NCBI GenBank assembly: GCA_944319915.1
Contig: CALUEY010000007.1
Coordinates: 1-64,000 of the forward strand
Source: an uncultured Prevotella sp.
Lineage (GTDB): Bacteria > Bacteroidota > Bacteroidia > Bacteroidales > Bacteroidaceae
Direction: 5' to 3'
Length of the DNA stretch: 64,000 bases
The position numbers and the translations under genes are program-made. Below are positions 19,647 to 27,381 of this stretch, piece after piece (the stretch's first letter is position 1; every line of letters begins with the position of its first letter). Under the pieces are notes generated by a model. The model saw only the letters and a list, made by a program, of their open reading frames with translations, was not told the origin of the DNA and made no database searches.

Positions 19647-20177
19647 TTATTTGAAAATCGAGAAGTTCACGCTTCCGTAGGCACGGTGCTCCACGAAGCG
19701 TTCCATTTGGCTGAAGTCGTTCTTGGCCCCGTGCTCAAACACGAACACGCCGCCCTCGGCCAGTAGACCCGATGAGAGCACAAGGCCAGGTATCTCGGGC
19801 AGGCGCTCAAGCGTGTAGGGCGGGTCGGCGAATATGAAGTCGAACTGCTGGTGGCACGACTTGATGAACCTGAACGCGTCGGCGCGCAGAGGCACGCACC
19901 CTGCCGCCCCAATCTTGGCCAGGCACTGCTTTATGAAGGCATGGTGGTCGCGGTCTTGCTCCACGCTCACCACGCCCGCGCAGCCCCGCGACAGCAGTTC
20001 GAGCGTTATGCTGCCCGTGCCTGAGAACAGGTCGAGCGCCTGCTTTCCGTCAAAGTCTATGTAGCCTGCCAGCACGTTGAACAAGTTCTCCTTGGCGAAG
20101 TCGGTGGTGGGCCTGGCCTTGAACGTGCGCGGTATGTCGAAGTGGCGGCCCTTGTATAGCCCGGTTATTATCCTCAT
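19647..20177 (-). CDS. rsmD: 16S rRNA (guanine(966)-N(2))-methyltransferase
   Basis: 176 residues. It methylates G966 of 16S rRNA during 30S assembly. The family start RIITGLYKGR, RPTTDFAKENLFN, the AdoMet motif DLFSGTGSITLELLSRG and the catalytic FADPPY are all present. It begins 4 bases after the stop of the DUF3822 gene, so the two form one transcription unit, a pairing common in Bacteroidetes. Confidence 0.94.
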   Translation of the reverse strand: MRIITGLYKGRHFDIPRTFKARPTTDFAKENLFNVLAGYIDFDGKQALDLFSGTGSITLELLSRGCAGVVSVEQDRDHHAFIKQCLAKIGAAGCVPLRADAFRFIKSCHQQFDFIFADPPYTLERLPEIPGLVLSSGLLAEGGVFVFEHGAKNDFSQMERFVEHRAYGSVNFSIFK

Positions 20178-20181
20178 GTTT

Positions 20182-21006
20182 TCACCTCCCTTTAACGTAG
20201 TAAGCCATCAGGTCGTATGGCATCCCGCTCACGAGCGACGCCGGTGCGCGGTTGAAGTCGGCCGAGGGGTTTATCACGTAGGCCCGCAGTAGATATTTCC
20301 TCAGCTCAGCCAGTATCCACGCCTGCTCTGGAATGTCGCCCACTATGTGCATCTCGTCTTGCTCGGGCTTCATCGCCAGTTGCTTCCAGACGTAGAGCAG
20401 GAAGTACAGCGCGTCGTGTGCGTGGGTGGTCTCGAAGGCGTTGCAGTACTTGAAGCGGTTCTGCGCGAAGCAGAAAATGTCAAGTTTCCTGTCGTGGAAA
20501 TAGCCGTAGAGCTTGCCGCGCGGGCCTATGAAGCTGCGCTGGTGGAGGTATTTCCATACGGGAGACATGGCGCAGCCCACCTTCACGTCGGCAAAGTGGT
20601 CGTCCACCACGAGCCTCAGGTCCTTGTTCACAGAGAACAACGCCACGGCGTTAAGCTCCGGCAGCACGTTGTATTCCACCCTGTCGGCGGTCTGCCTCGG
20701 GAACGAGTGGCGGTAGAGCGTGTCGGCGTCGCGCTCGCAGAAGAGGTCTACCGGCACCATGAGCACAGGCGAATCCACCATGAGCAGGGCCTTGCCGAAG
20801 CCCTTGCCCGGCAGTGCGGCGGTCTTGAACGCCTCGCGCAGGTTGGCGGCTATGGCTATCCCGCTCTTCACGGTGTACGGTTCGAATGTCACGCCGCCGG
20901 CTTCCTGCTCCGTGTTGGGTGCGGAGAACGACAGCGAATGGCGGCTGGCGCGTATCGTGAGCCGCCGCCCGGCGTTGCGTGTGTTGCTGTTTGGGGCTGT
21001 GTCCAT
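20182..21006 (-). CDS. DUF3822 family protein
   Basis: 274 residues from the ATG at 21006 (MDTAPNSNTRNAGRRL). The open frame continues upstream, but those codons cross a promoter and a perfect hairpin. The sequence shows repeated beta-alpha segments (SGIAIAANLREAF, GKALLMVDSPVLMVP, DIFCFAQNRFKYCN) in line with the ASKHA-like fold proposed for this family. Function is unknown; in Bacteroidetes it travels with rsmD. A TACCTTTG at 21037-21030 (minus strand) is a good -7 box 24 bases before the start. Confidence 0.85.
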   Translation of the reverse strand: MDTAPNSNTRNAGRRLTIRASRHSLSFSAPNTEQEAGGVTFEPYTVKSGIAIAANLREAFKTAALPGKGFGKALLMVDSPVLMVPVDLFCERDADTLYRHSFPRQTADRVEYNVLPELNAVALFSVNKDLRLVVDDHFADVKVGCAMSPVWKYLHQRSFIGPRGKLYGYFHDRKLDIFCFAQNRFKYCNAFETTHAHDALYFLLYVWKQLAMKPEQDEMHIVGDIPEQAWILAELRKYLLRAYVINPSADFNRAPASLVSGMPYDLMAYYVKGR

Positions 21007-21091
21007 TGTCTGTTTGCTCTTCTTGCTTGCAAAGGTAGCACAAAAAAACGAGAGGAAGAAACGAACAATGCGCTTTTTGGTGTGCGGCTGC

Positions 21092-21141
21092 CCACAATGC
21101 GATGCGAGGCGGAACATTGTCCGCCTCGCATCGCATTGTGG
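21092..21141. repeat. Perfect 22-bp inverted repeat
   Basis: Arms 21092-21113 and 21120-21141 are exact reverse complements with a 6-base loop. It lies between the end of the TPM gene (21272) and the promoter of the DUF3822 gene, both on the minus strand, so it could terminate the TPM operon. No T-run follows directly on the minus strand. Confidence 0.85.
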
Positions 21142-21271
21142 TTCATCTTGCCTCGTAAGGTATGGGGCAATGCCCTTCCGGCGCCGCCTTTCGGGCTTGC
21201 CCGGCGCGCCATCGGGGCGCCGGTGAAGCGCGGTGCCGTCTTTCCAAGCCTTGCCTTGGGCAGTAGCAGGC

Positions 21272-22210
21272 TTACCAGCCCGACTCCGCTCCGCCTCCGC
21301 CGGAGTCTCCCCCGCCGAAGCTGCCCCCGCTGAAGCCTCCGCCCCCTCCGCCATGGCCGCCCCGGCCTCCGCTCAGCAGCGAGCCTATGATGAAGCCGCT
21401 GAGGAAGGATCCGAAGCCCGGGTGGTGGTCATCGTTGTTGCCTTCGTCGGTGGTTTGCACGGTGACGCGCCCGCAGTGCGAGCACACATACACATCCTTG
21501 CGCATCGTGTGGCCGTTGGGAGCGCGGTAGCGGTCGGTCGACATGACGCCCAGTGCGCGCCTGCCGCAGCTCGGGCAGCGCTTCTTGCGGTTGCCGTAAG
21601 TTCCTGTGGCATACAGTGCCACGGCCAGGATGATTATTATCAGCACTATTGCCGCCATGTTGCCGCCGTCGCCCTGTTTCGCCTCAGGCTCCATCGAGCC
21701 TTCGAGCGTGGCGCATATAGCCTTGCTCCCGGCCACCATCGCCGCGCCCACGTCGCCCCGGCGGAAGGCCGGCACCATCAGTTGCTGCTGTATGCGCTTG
21801 CATTTCGCGTCGGTGAGGAAGCCCTCCAGGCCGTAGCCCACGTGTATCCTCACCTTGCGCTGGTCGGCCACGTAGAGCAGCAGCAGGCCGTTGTCGCGCC
21901 CTTTCTTGCCTATGCCCCAGTGGCGGAACAAGTCTTGCGCGAAGTCGAATGGCGTGGCGTCGCCTATCGACGGCAGCGCCACCACGGCCGCCTCGATGCC
22001 CGTTGAGGCCTCAAGCCGGCCGAAGAGCGCATCGATGGAGTCGCGTGCGGCTGCCAGCACAAGCCCTGCCGGGTCCGACACGTACCGCCTTGCGTCGTGC
22101 GCGCGGACGTTAGGCACGCTCTCGATGGTGAAAGCCTGCGTCCGGTCGTCAGCCGCAAGGGATGCGATGGCGGCAAGTGCCGATATGAAAAACAGCGCGA
22201 AGCGTCTCAT
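21272..22210 (-). CDS. TPM-domain membrane protein (YgcG-like)
   Basis: 312 residues. A signal peptide (MRRFALFFISALAAIASLAA) is followed by a TPM domain (about 38-170, with YVSDPAGLV and DNGLLLLYVADQRKVRIHVGYGLEG; only parts quoted), one membrane segment (about 187-205), a cytosolic zinc-ribbon-like pair of cysteines (CPSCGRR and CSHCGRV, about 213-250) and a glycine-rich C-terminal tail. TPM proteins are widely encoded next to LemA, as here (lemA stops 9 bases upstream). Proposed roles include membrane or photosystem maintenance; none is proven in Bacteroidetes. The zinc-ribbon insert is a Bacteroidetes-type variation. Confidence 0.87.
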   Translation of the reverse strand: MRRFALFFISALAAIASLAADDRTQAFTIESVPNVRAHDARRYVSDPAGLVLAAARDSIDALFGRLEASTGIEAAVVALPSIGDATPFDFAQDLFRHWGIGKKGRDNGLLLLYVADQRKVRIHVGYGLEGFLTDAKCKRIQQQLMVPAFRRGDVGAAMVAGSKAICATLEGSMEPEAKQGDGGNMAAIVLIIIILAVALYATGTYGNRKKRCPSCGRRALGVMSTDRYRAPNGHTMRKDVYVCSHCGRVTVQTTDEGNNDDHHPGFGSFLSGFIIGSLLSGGRGGHGGGGGGFSGGSFGGGDSGGGGAESGW

Positions 22211-22219
22211 TGCCTACGG

Positions 22220-22813
22220 TCAGAACTGCACTTCGGGTGCTTTTTCCGCGCCGCTCTCAGCCTCGAAGTACGACTTCTTGTCGAATCCGAAGAGTGCGGC
22301 GAGTATGTTTTTGGGGAAGCGGCGTATGGCCACGTTGTATGCCTTGGCCGCATCGTTGAAGTCTTTGCGCGCCACCGTGATGCGGTTCTCGGTGCCTTCG
22401 AGCTGCGACTGCAGCTCGAGGAAGTTCTGGTTGGCCTTCAGGTCGGGGTACTGTTCGCGTATGGCGAGCAACCGTCCGAGGGCCGTCGACAGTTCGCCCT
22501 GCGCCTTCTGGAACTCGGCGATGCGCTCGGGGGAGAGGTCGTCGGCGTCCACCTTTACCTGCGTGGCCTTGCTCCGCGCCTCCATCACGCCTTGGAGCGT
22601 TTCCTTTTCGTGCGTGGCGTAGCCCTTCACGGTGTTCACGAGGTTAGGTATGAGGTCGGCGCGGCGCTGGTATTGCGTTTCCACGTTGGCCCACTTGCCG
22701 GCCACTTGCTCGTCCATCGACACGAGGCCGTTGTATCCCGACACACTCCACAGCAGCAGGATCAGCACCACTGCCCCTGCGATAATCCATCCCAAATGTT
22801 TCTTTACGTTCAT
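22220..22813 (-). CDS. lemA: LemA family protein
   Basis: 197 residues. One N-terminal membrane segment (about 8-26) followed by a long helical domain with the family signature NGLVSMDEQV, WANVETQYQRRADLIPNLV (19 residues) and YPDLKANQNFLELQSQLEGT (20 residues). It sits between the TPM gene downstream and a 53-codon small gene upstream, all on the minus strand. Function of LemA is not settled; the partner arrangement with TPM is well conserved. Confidence 0.95.
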   Translation of the reverse strand: MNVKKHLGWIIAGAVVLILLLWSVSGYNGLVSMDEQVAGKWANVETQYQRRADLIPNLVNTVKGYATHEKETLQGVMEARSKATQVKVDADDLSPERIAEFQKAQGELSTALGRLLAIREQYPDLKANQNFLELQSQLEGTENRITVARKDFNDAAKAYNVAIRRFPKNILAALFGFDKKSYFEAESGAEKAPEVQF

Positions 22814-22826
22814 TTTTTAATATAGG

Positions 22827-22988
22827 TTATTGGTTTGTTGATGCACTGTCATGCCTCGCCCCCGCCTCGGTGGCGGCCCCGCCGGTACTTTGGGCGGCGG
22901 GCGCGAGAATGCTCCTCACGCATATCCACAGCAACAACAGTGCCAGTATGGCGAGCAGCGCGTTGGTTATTTTGTTCTTGTTTGCCAT
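22827..22988 (-). CDS. Small single-span membrane protein in the lemA-TPM operon
   Basis: 53 codons. The ATG at 22988 follows the TAA of the upstream gene directly (TAA then ATG), which suggests translational coupling; the stop lies 13 bases before lemA. The product starts MANKNKITN, continues with a strongly hydrophobic span (about 10-30: ALLAILALLLLWICV...) and ends in a short polar tail. No family is recognised. Tight spacing and the clear membrane segment support it being real. Confidence 0.65.
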   Translation of the reverse strand: MANKNKITNALLAILALLLLWICVRSILAPAAQSTGGAATEAGARHDSASTNQ

Positions 22989-23477
22989 TTAGTAGTTCTC
23001 TATAGCCTTTATGCGCTCCTGCGTGCGCTTTCGTTTCTTGGAGCTGAAGATTGAGAAGAAGTCGAACGTAGCCAGCGGCTTAGGCCTCGGCGTGAGGCGT
23101 TGCTGCTCGTGGAAGGCGCTGAGCATCTTGCCGAAGTCGATGCCCACCTGCGGCAGCTTGCCGTAGATGACCACCTCGCCCAGTGCGTTGTACTTGCGCA
23201 TCAGCTCCAGGGTGTCGGTCAGTTCGGCGCGCGTTAGGTGGCGCGTTTCGTATCCCGTGTGGCCCAGCGTTATGCTGTCGGCGTGGTCGGGTATTAATAT
23301 CCCGCCCGTGTAGTCGGTCCTTAGCTGCGAGGTGAGCGCCGTGCCGAGTGTCACGGTCACCCCCGCCAAGGGTGTGTGGGTCTCCATGTCGATCACGGTT
23401 ACCTCCTTTTGGGCCGCGCTGCCGAGGCAGAACGCGGCGCACGCCAGTGTCAGCAGATATCTCATCGTCATGGCCAT
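22989..23477 (-). CDS. Exported carboxypeptidase-regulatory-like domain protein
   Basis: 162 residues, or 159 if the second ATG (MTMRYLLTL...) is used. A signal peptide (YLLTLACAAFCLGSAAQ) precedes a small beta-sandwich of the carboxypeptidase-regulatory/CarboxypepD_reg type (VTVIDMETHTPLAGVTVTLG near 26-45). The tail is basic (SSKKRKRTQERIKAIENY). It is the first gene of the operon with the 53-aa protein, lemA and the TPM gene. Role unknown; such domains often occur in surface proteins of Bacteroidetes. Confidence 0.8.
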   Translation of the reverse strand: MAMTMRYLLTLACAAFCLGSAAQKEVTVIDMETHTPLAGVTVTLGTALTSQLRTDYTGGILIPDHADSITLGHTGYETRHLTRAELTDTLELMRKYNALGEVVIYGKLPQVGIDFGKMLSAFHEQQRLTPRPKPLATFDFFSIFSSKKRKRTQERIKAIENY

Positions 23478-23626
23478 TTGTTTTAGTGGTTGTCGTTATA
23501 TATACAAAGATAGCCATTTGGCGCGTAAGGGCAAAGGGCGGTGGCGTGGCTTTGTTTATTTTTTTGATGTTTTAATTTTTATTTCGCGCAATTTCGCTAC
23601 CTTTGTTCCGACAAAGCTTTCACTGC

Positions 23627-25105
23627 ATGATGACAGACATTGTGGCACAGGCCGTGGAGCGCCAGTTGCGCTTCAGCCCCACGGCCGACCAGCGGCGGGC
23701 CATCGGCGAGTTTGCCTCTTTCATGGTTTCGCGCTCGGAGCGCGCCGTGATGATACTGCGCGGTTCGGCCGGCACGGGCAAGACCGCGCTGGCCTCGGCC
23801 ATGGTGCGCGCCCTTGGCGAGGCAGGCTGGCGCATGGTGCTGCTCGCCCCCACGGGGCGGGCGGCCAAGGTGTTCGCCCTGAGCGCGGGGCGGGCGGCGT
23901 TCACCATCCACCGCCGCATATACCGGCAGAAGTCGCTGCGCGCCGACATGGGCGGCTTCAGCCTCGGCGACAACCTGCACCGCGACACCCTCTTCATAGT
24001 AGACGAGGCATCGATGGTGGCCAACTCCGGCGCCGGCGAGGCCGCCTTCGGCAGCGGTTGCCTGCTCGACGACCTCGTGCAGTACGTCTACAGTGGCGAG
24101 GGCTGCCGCCTGATGCTCATCGGCGACGGCGCCCAGCTGCCCCCGGTGGGCGAGGCCGAGAGCCCGGCTCTATCGGCGCGGGCCATGGCGGCCTACGGGC
24201 TGCGCGTGTTTGAGGCTACGCTCGACGAGGTGGTGCGCCAGGCCGGAGGCTCGGGCATACTCTTCAACGCCACCGCCGTGCGCCGCATGATAACGTCGGG
24301 CGGCCCCGTGGCCCTGCCCAGGGTGCGCTTCGGGGGCTTTGCCGACATCAGTGTGGTGCGCGGCGACGAGCTTGTGGAGACGCTCGCCGGGAGCTACAGC
24401 CGCTCCGGGCTCGACGAGACCATCGTGATAACGCGGAGCAACAAGCGCGCCGTGGTTTACAACCGGGGCATACGCGCCATGATTCTGGACCGCGAGGAGG
24501 AGCTGTGCGTGGGCGACATGATAATGGTGGTGCGCAACAACTATTACTGGACTGAGCAGGAGCGCCGCCCCGCGCCACAGGCCGGCGGGCCTGCACCCTC
24601 CGCAGCCGAGGGCGAGGCTGCCCTGCCGCCTTTCCTCGCCAACGGCGACAGGGCGGTGGTGAGGCGCGTGCGCGGGGTGCGCAGCCTCTATGGATTCCGC
24701 TTTGCCGACGTTACGATGACGCTGCCCGACTATGGCGACTGCGAGCTTACGGCCACCGTGCTGCTCGACACCCTCAGCTCCGAGGCGCCCGCGCTGACCC
24801 GCGAGCAGGGCGAAAGGCTCTTCGGCGCCGTGATGGACGACTACGCCGACCTGCCGCTGAAGGCCGACAGGATAAAGAGCCTCAGGCGCGACCGCCACTT
24901 CAACGCGCTGCAGGTGAAGCACGCCTACGCCGTTACCTGCCACAAGGCGCAGGGCGGGCAGTGGGCCGAGGTGTACGTAGACCAGGGCTACATGACCGAC
25001 GACATGCTCACCCCGGCCTACCTCCACTGGCTCTACACCGCCTTCACCCGCGCCACCGAGAGGCTGTACCTCGTAAACTGGCCCGACCGCCAGACGGCCG
25101 ACTGA
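23627..25105 (+). CDS. RecD-like DNA helicase (superfamily 1)
   Basis: 492 residues from the ATG at 23627 (an ATG ATG pair). It unwinds DNA using ATP. Motifs: Walker A GSAGTGKTA near 46, LLAPTGRAAKVF, Walker B LFIVDEASMV near 125, GDGAQLPPVGE, a long central part, then the UvrD C-terminal-2 block AVTCHKAQGGQW and LYTAFTRATERLYL. It resembles the single-subunit RecD2-like ATP-dependent helicases of Bacteroidetes rather than the RecBCD subunit, as no recB or recC is nearby. A TACCTTTG at 23598-23605 lies 22 bases before the start. Confidence 0.88.
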   Translation: MMTDIVAQAVERQLRFSPTADQRRAIGEFASFMVSRSERAVMILRGSAGTGKTALASAMVRALGEAGWRMVLLAPTGRAAKVFALSAGRAAFTIHRRIYRQKSLRADMGGFSLGDNLHRDTLFIVDEASMVANSGAGEAAFGSGCLLDDLVQYVYSGEGCRLMLIGDGAQLPPVGEAESPALSARAMAAYGLRVFEATLDEVVRQAGGSGILFNATAVRRMITSGGPVALPRVRFGGFADISVVRGDELVETLAGSYSRSGLDETIVITRSNKRAVVYNRGIRAMILDREEELCVGDMIMVVRNNYYWTEQERRPAPQAGGPAPSAAEGEAALPPFLANGDRAVVRRVRGVRSLYGFRFADVTMTLPDYGDCELTATVLLDTLSSEAPALTREQGERLFGAVMDDYADLPLKADRIKSLRRDRHFNALQVKHAYAVTCHKAQGGQWAEVYVDQGYMTDDMLTPAYLHWLYTAFTRATERLYLVNWPDRQTAD

Positions 25106-25177
25106 GGGCGTGGAAGTGGCCTTCACGCATTCCGAAATGTTTACTTGCTGGCATTCTGCTGCCATGTTGAATTGCCA

Positions 25178-25265
25178 AACGGGCCATTCGGGAGGCTGAA
25201 ACGTGCCGTTTGGGGCAGCGAAACGTGCTGTTTGGGGCGGTAAAACGGCACGTTTCGCAACTCGC
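25178..25265. repeat. 22-bp unit repeat array 3 (four units)
   Basis: Cores at 25178, 25200, 25222 and 25244, exactly 22 bp apart (AAACGGGCCATTC, AAACGTGCCGTTT, AAACGTGCTGTTT, AAACGGCACGTTT). The right flank, read in reverse, contains TTAACCACCTGG as at array 2, so this copy is inverted. Confidence 0.88.
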
Positions 25266-25369
25266 TGTCTGCCAGGTGGTTAAACGGACTTGCTCGCATT
25301 GCGAAATAATATTACAGAATCGGAATGGCCTACGCTCGGCCTTAGCGAATCATGCGGTCGCTCTCCATC

Positions 25370-25565
25370 ATCCCGAATCGGTCGTTAGGCTTCACCCAGG
25401 TATCGTGCTGCTGCCGGGCAGGTTGCTTCACGCTTTTTCGAAGATGTAGCGGGCTACATCGAGAAAAAGTGGGAAGCAAGATGACGTCAGCAGTGCGGAA
25501 GATGGGTGAAGAGCCAACAAACGGTGTTATGAGTGTGGTTGACGTTCTAACGGCCGATTAGGGAT
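25370..25565. repeat. Foldback element copy 1
   Basis: About 196 bp. The ends form a 19-bp inverted repeat with two mismatches (ATCCCGAATCGGTCGTTAG against the reverse complement of the right end). The centre is a dyad GATGTAGC GG GCTACATC at 25443-25460, and the two halves pair imperfectly over most of their length. No coding capacity. Similar to copies at 37545 and 63785. Confidence 0.85.
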
Positions 25566-25633
25566 TATTGCCAATGGCAATGCCTAAGGCTCAGGCAAGG
25601 TTTGCCGACGCCCCGGCTGCTCGAAAACAAAAA

Positions 25634-25670
25634 GCCGGGCCGAGCGGGAAAAACTCCCCCTCGGCCCGGC
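25634..25670 (-). terminator. Intrinsic terminator of the small-protein pair
   Basis: Arms 25634-25644 and 25660-25670 are an exact 11-bp GC-rich inverted repeat. On the minus strand the stem is followed by TTTTTGTTTT, so it terminates transcription coming from the two small genes. Confidence 0.85.
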
Positions 25671-25713
25671 GTATGCCTCAGCCCGCCGCCTTGGGCAGGC
25701 CTTACCTTGCGGC

Positions 25714-25812
25714 TCAGCGTCCGCAGGCGGTCTTTATGCCGATGGCAATGCCTACTGCCTCAACGGCCAGGAACACTGCCACGTAGCCCGCCATCATTAT
25801 GAACATACTCAT
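25714..25812 (-). CDS. 32-residue hydrophobic membrane peptide
   Basis: Starts MSMFIMMAGYVAVFLAVEAV and ends IKTACGR. One membrane span with Gly and Ala, a basic C-terminal end, and an intrinsic terminator downstream. A purine-rich GGAGG lies about 6 bases before the ATG. It follows the 34-residue gene after a 16-base gap. No homologue is recognised. Promoter, tandem arrangement and terminator together support expression. Confidence 0.55.
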   Translation of the reverse strand: MSMFIMMAGYVAVFLAVEAVGIAIGIKTACGR

Positions 25813-25828
25813 GATTTTACCTCCTTGG

Positions 25829-25933
25829 TTAAAAGTTAGTCCTTAAACGTTCTACCGAAGCGTACAGGAGCGCGGCCCCTATCGCGGATATTGCCACGCA
25901 CACTGCTGCAAATCCAATCATCTCAATACTCAT
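25829..25933 (-). CDS. 34-residue hydrophobic membrane peptide
   Basis: Starts MSIEMIGFAAVCVAISAIGA, continues with a hydrophobic end to the span and finishes VERLRTNF. It resembles its 32-residue neighbour in plan (MS-start, single Ala/Gly-rich span, basic tail) but the sequences are not obvious duplicates. TAACTTTG at 25985-25978 on the minus strand supplies a -7 box about 45 bases before the ATG. No family recognised; a two-peptide system is possible. Confidence 0.55.
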   Translation of the reverse strand: MSIEMIGFAAVCVAISAIGAALLYASVERLRTNF

Positions 25934-26167
25934 CTTTCTTGCTTTTGTTTGTTATCCTAAATACTTCTTTTCGGCTGCAAAGTTACTGCTTAGCGCAGAA
26001 TTTGCATGATGCTTGAGGCAAAAAATGTGCCAAGGCATGCCTTATTTTGACATTAATCAATGTTGTGGGCGCGCACAATCGGCAAATCTCGCCTTGGCAG
26101 GCCCTTTCGGGCATTGCGTGGCGCGGTGGTGGCCATTGCGCGGCGCGCCTTAAAATAAGCCAAAATG

Positions 26168-26199
26168 TTTTGCGTTACGGCCGAAATAATGTAAATTTG
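26168..26199 (+). promoter_or_regulatory. Promoter of the LPG-synthase-like membrane gene
   Basis: TTTTG at 26168-26172 and TAAATTTG at 26192-26199, spaced 19 bp; the ATG at 26209 is only 10 bases downstream, so the transcript leader is very short. Confidence 0.65.
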
Positions 26200-26208
26200 C
26201 ATATTGAA

Positions 26209-27225
26209 ATGGAAGCGAGACGCATTGCAGTTGCCTGCATAAAGATAATAATGCCGCTGGTGCTCGGTGGGGCGATACTCTACTGGATGTACCGCGGCTT
26301 CGACTTCAAGGCCATGGAGGGCGTGCTGCGCCACGGGATAGACTGGTCGTGGATGGCCCTGTCGTTCCCCTTCGGCATACTGGCGCAGATGCTGCGCGGC
26401 TGGCGCTGGCGGCAGACGCTGGAGCCTCTTGGCGAGCGTCCGCGCGCCTCGGTGAGCGTTTACTCCATATTCCTTTCCTACGCTGCGAGTCTCGTGATAC
26501 CGCGCATAGGCGAGTTTACGCGCTGCGGGGTGCTGCGCCGCTACGACGGCGTGTCGTTTCCCAAGGCCCTTGGCACCGTGGTCACCGAGCGCGCCATAGA
26601 CACCCTGCTGGTGCTCGTTATCATGGGGGTGATGCTGCTCTGGCAGATGAGAGCCTTCTCAACGTTCTTCAGCCAGACCGGCACGAGCCTCGACTCGCTG
26701 CTCGCCAGCTTCTCCGCTGCGGGCTACGCCGTCATCGCCGCGTGCGCCGTGGCCGTGCTGCTGCTGGCCCATTTTCTCCTGAAGAAACTCGCCATATATA
26801 ATAAGGTGAAAGCCACGCTTGGCGGCATCTGGCAGGGCGTGGCATCGCTGCGCGGCGTGAGGAACGTGCCTTTGTTCCTCCTGATGACAGTGGGGATATG
26901 GGCCTGCTACTTCGTACATTATTACCTCACGTTCTTCTGCTTCGGCTTCACCGCGCCGCTTGGCGTGGCCTGCGGCCTGGTTACGTTCGTGGTGGGCAGC
27001 ATGGCCGTCATAGTGCCTACGCCAAACGGCGCGGGCCCTTGGCATTTCGCGGTGAAGACGATGCTCATCCTCTACGGCGTGGCCGAGGAGCAGGCACTGG
27101 TGTTCGTGCTCATCGTCCACTCCGTGCAGACCATGCTCGTGATACTGCTGGGCGTGTGGGCATGGGCCGCGCTGGCGTTTACCAAGAGGCGCCCCGCGGC
27201 AGTGCCTCCGGCCGCTGCCTGCTGA
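26209..27225 (+). CDS. Lysylphosphatidylglycerol synthase transmembrane (UPF0104/YbhN-like) family protein
   Basis: 338 residues from the ATG at 26209; the longer frame from 26047 would start upstream of the promoter. About eight membrane segments are visible. Family traits: RGWRWRQTLEPLG, FLSYAASLVIPRIGEFTRCGVLRR (given as SYAASLVIPRIGEFTRC), GTVVTERAIDTLLV and PTPNGAGPWHFAV. These proteins are integral membrane relatives of the MprF flippase domain; the substrate of stand-alone members is not known. No aminoacyl-transferase domain is attached. Confidence 0.85.
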   Translation: MEARRIAVACIKIIMPLVLGGAILYWMYRGFDFKAMEGVLRHGIDWSWMALSFPFGILAQMLRGWRWRQTLEPLGERPRASVSVYSIFLSYAASLVIPRIGEFTRCGVLRRYDGVSFPKALGTVVTERAIDTLLVLVIMGVMLLWQMRAFSTFFSQTGTSLDSLLASFSAAGYAVIAACAVAVLLLAHFLLKKLAIYNKVKATLGGIWQGVASLRGVRNVPLFLLMTVGIWACYFVHYYLTFFCFGFTAPLGVACGLVTFVVGSMAVIVPTPNGAGPWHFAVKTMLILYGVAEEQALVFVLIVHSVQTMLVILLGVWAWAALAFTKRRPAAVPPAAAC

Positions 27226-27381
27226 GCCTCGGCCGCGAGCGGGGCATGGGGCGCGACGGCCGGCACAAGGCCGCCCCGCAAGCCCTGGATACAACCGACT
27301 GACAACGAGGGCCACGCCCCGCTGCCCCCGCAGCCGCAAGGCTGGCAGGCGCAGGGGGAGGCCCGCATAAAACCATAAACT

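Larger units (their letters stand above)
25106..26208. other. 1.1-kb region with repeats, terminator and two tiny genes
   Basis: Left to right: repeat array 3 (25178-25265), foldback element copy 1 (25370-25565), a minus-strand terminator (25634-25670), two very small minus-strand genes (25714-25812 and 25829-25933) with their promoter, and the plus-strand promoter of the membrane gene at 26209. No larger gene is supported. Confidence 0.7.

Noticed and set aside
21007..21354. N-terminal extension of the DUF3822 gene
   Set aside because: It passes through a promoter box and a perfect inverted repeat, and overlaps the end of the TPM gene; its codons show no family similarity.
25178..25265. Repeat arrays as CRISPR
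   Set aside because: The repeated cores are only 13 bp and degenerate, spacers are 9 bp and similar to each other, and no cas gene is present.
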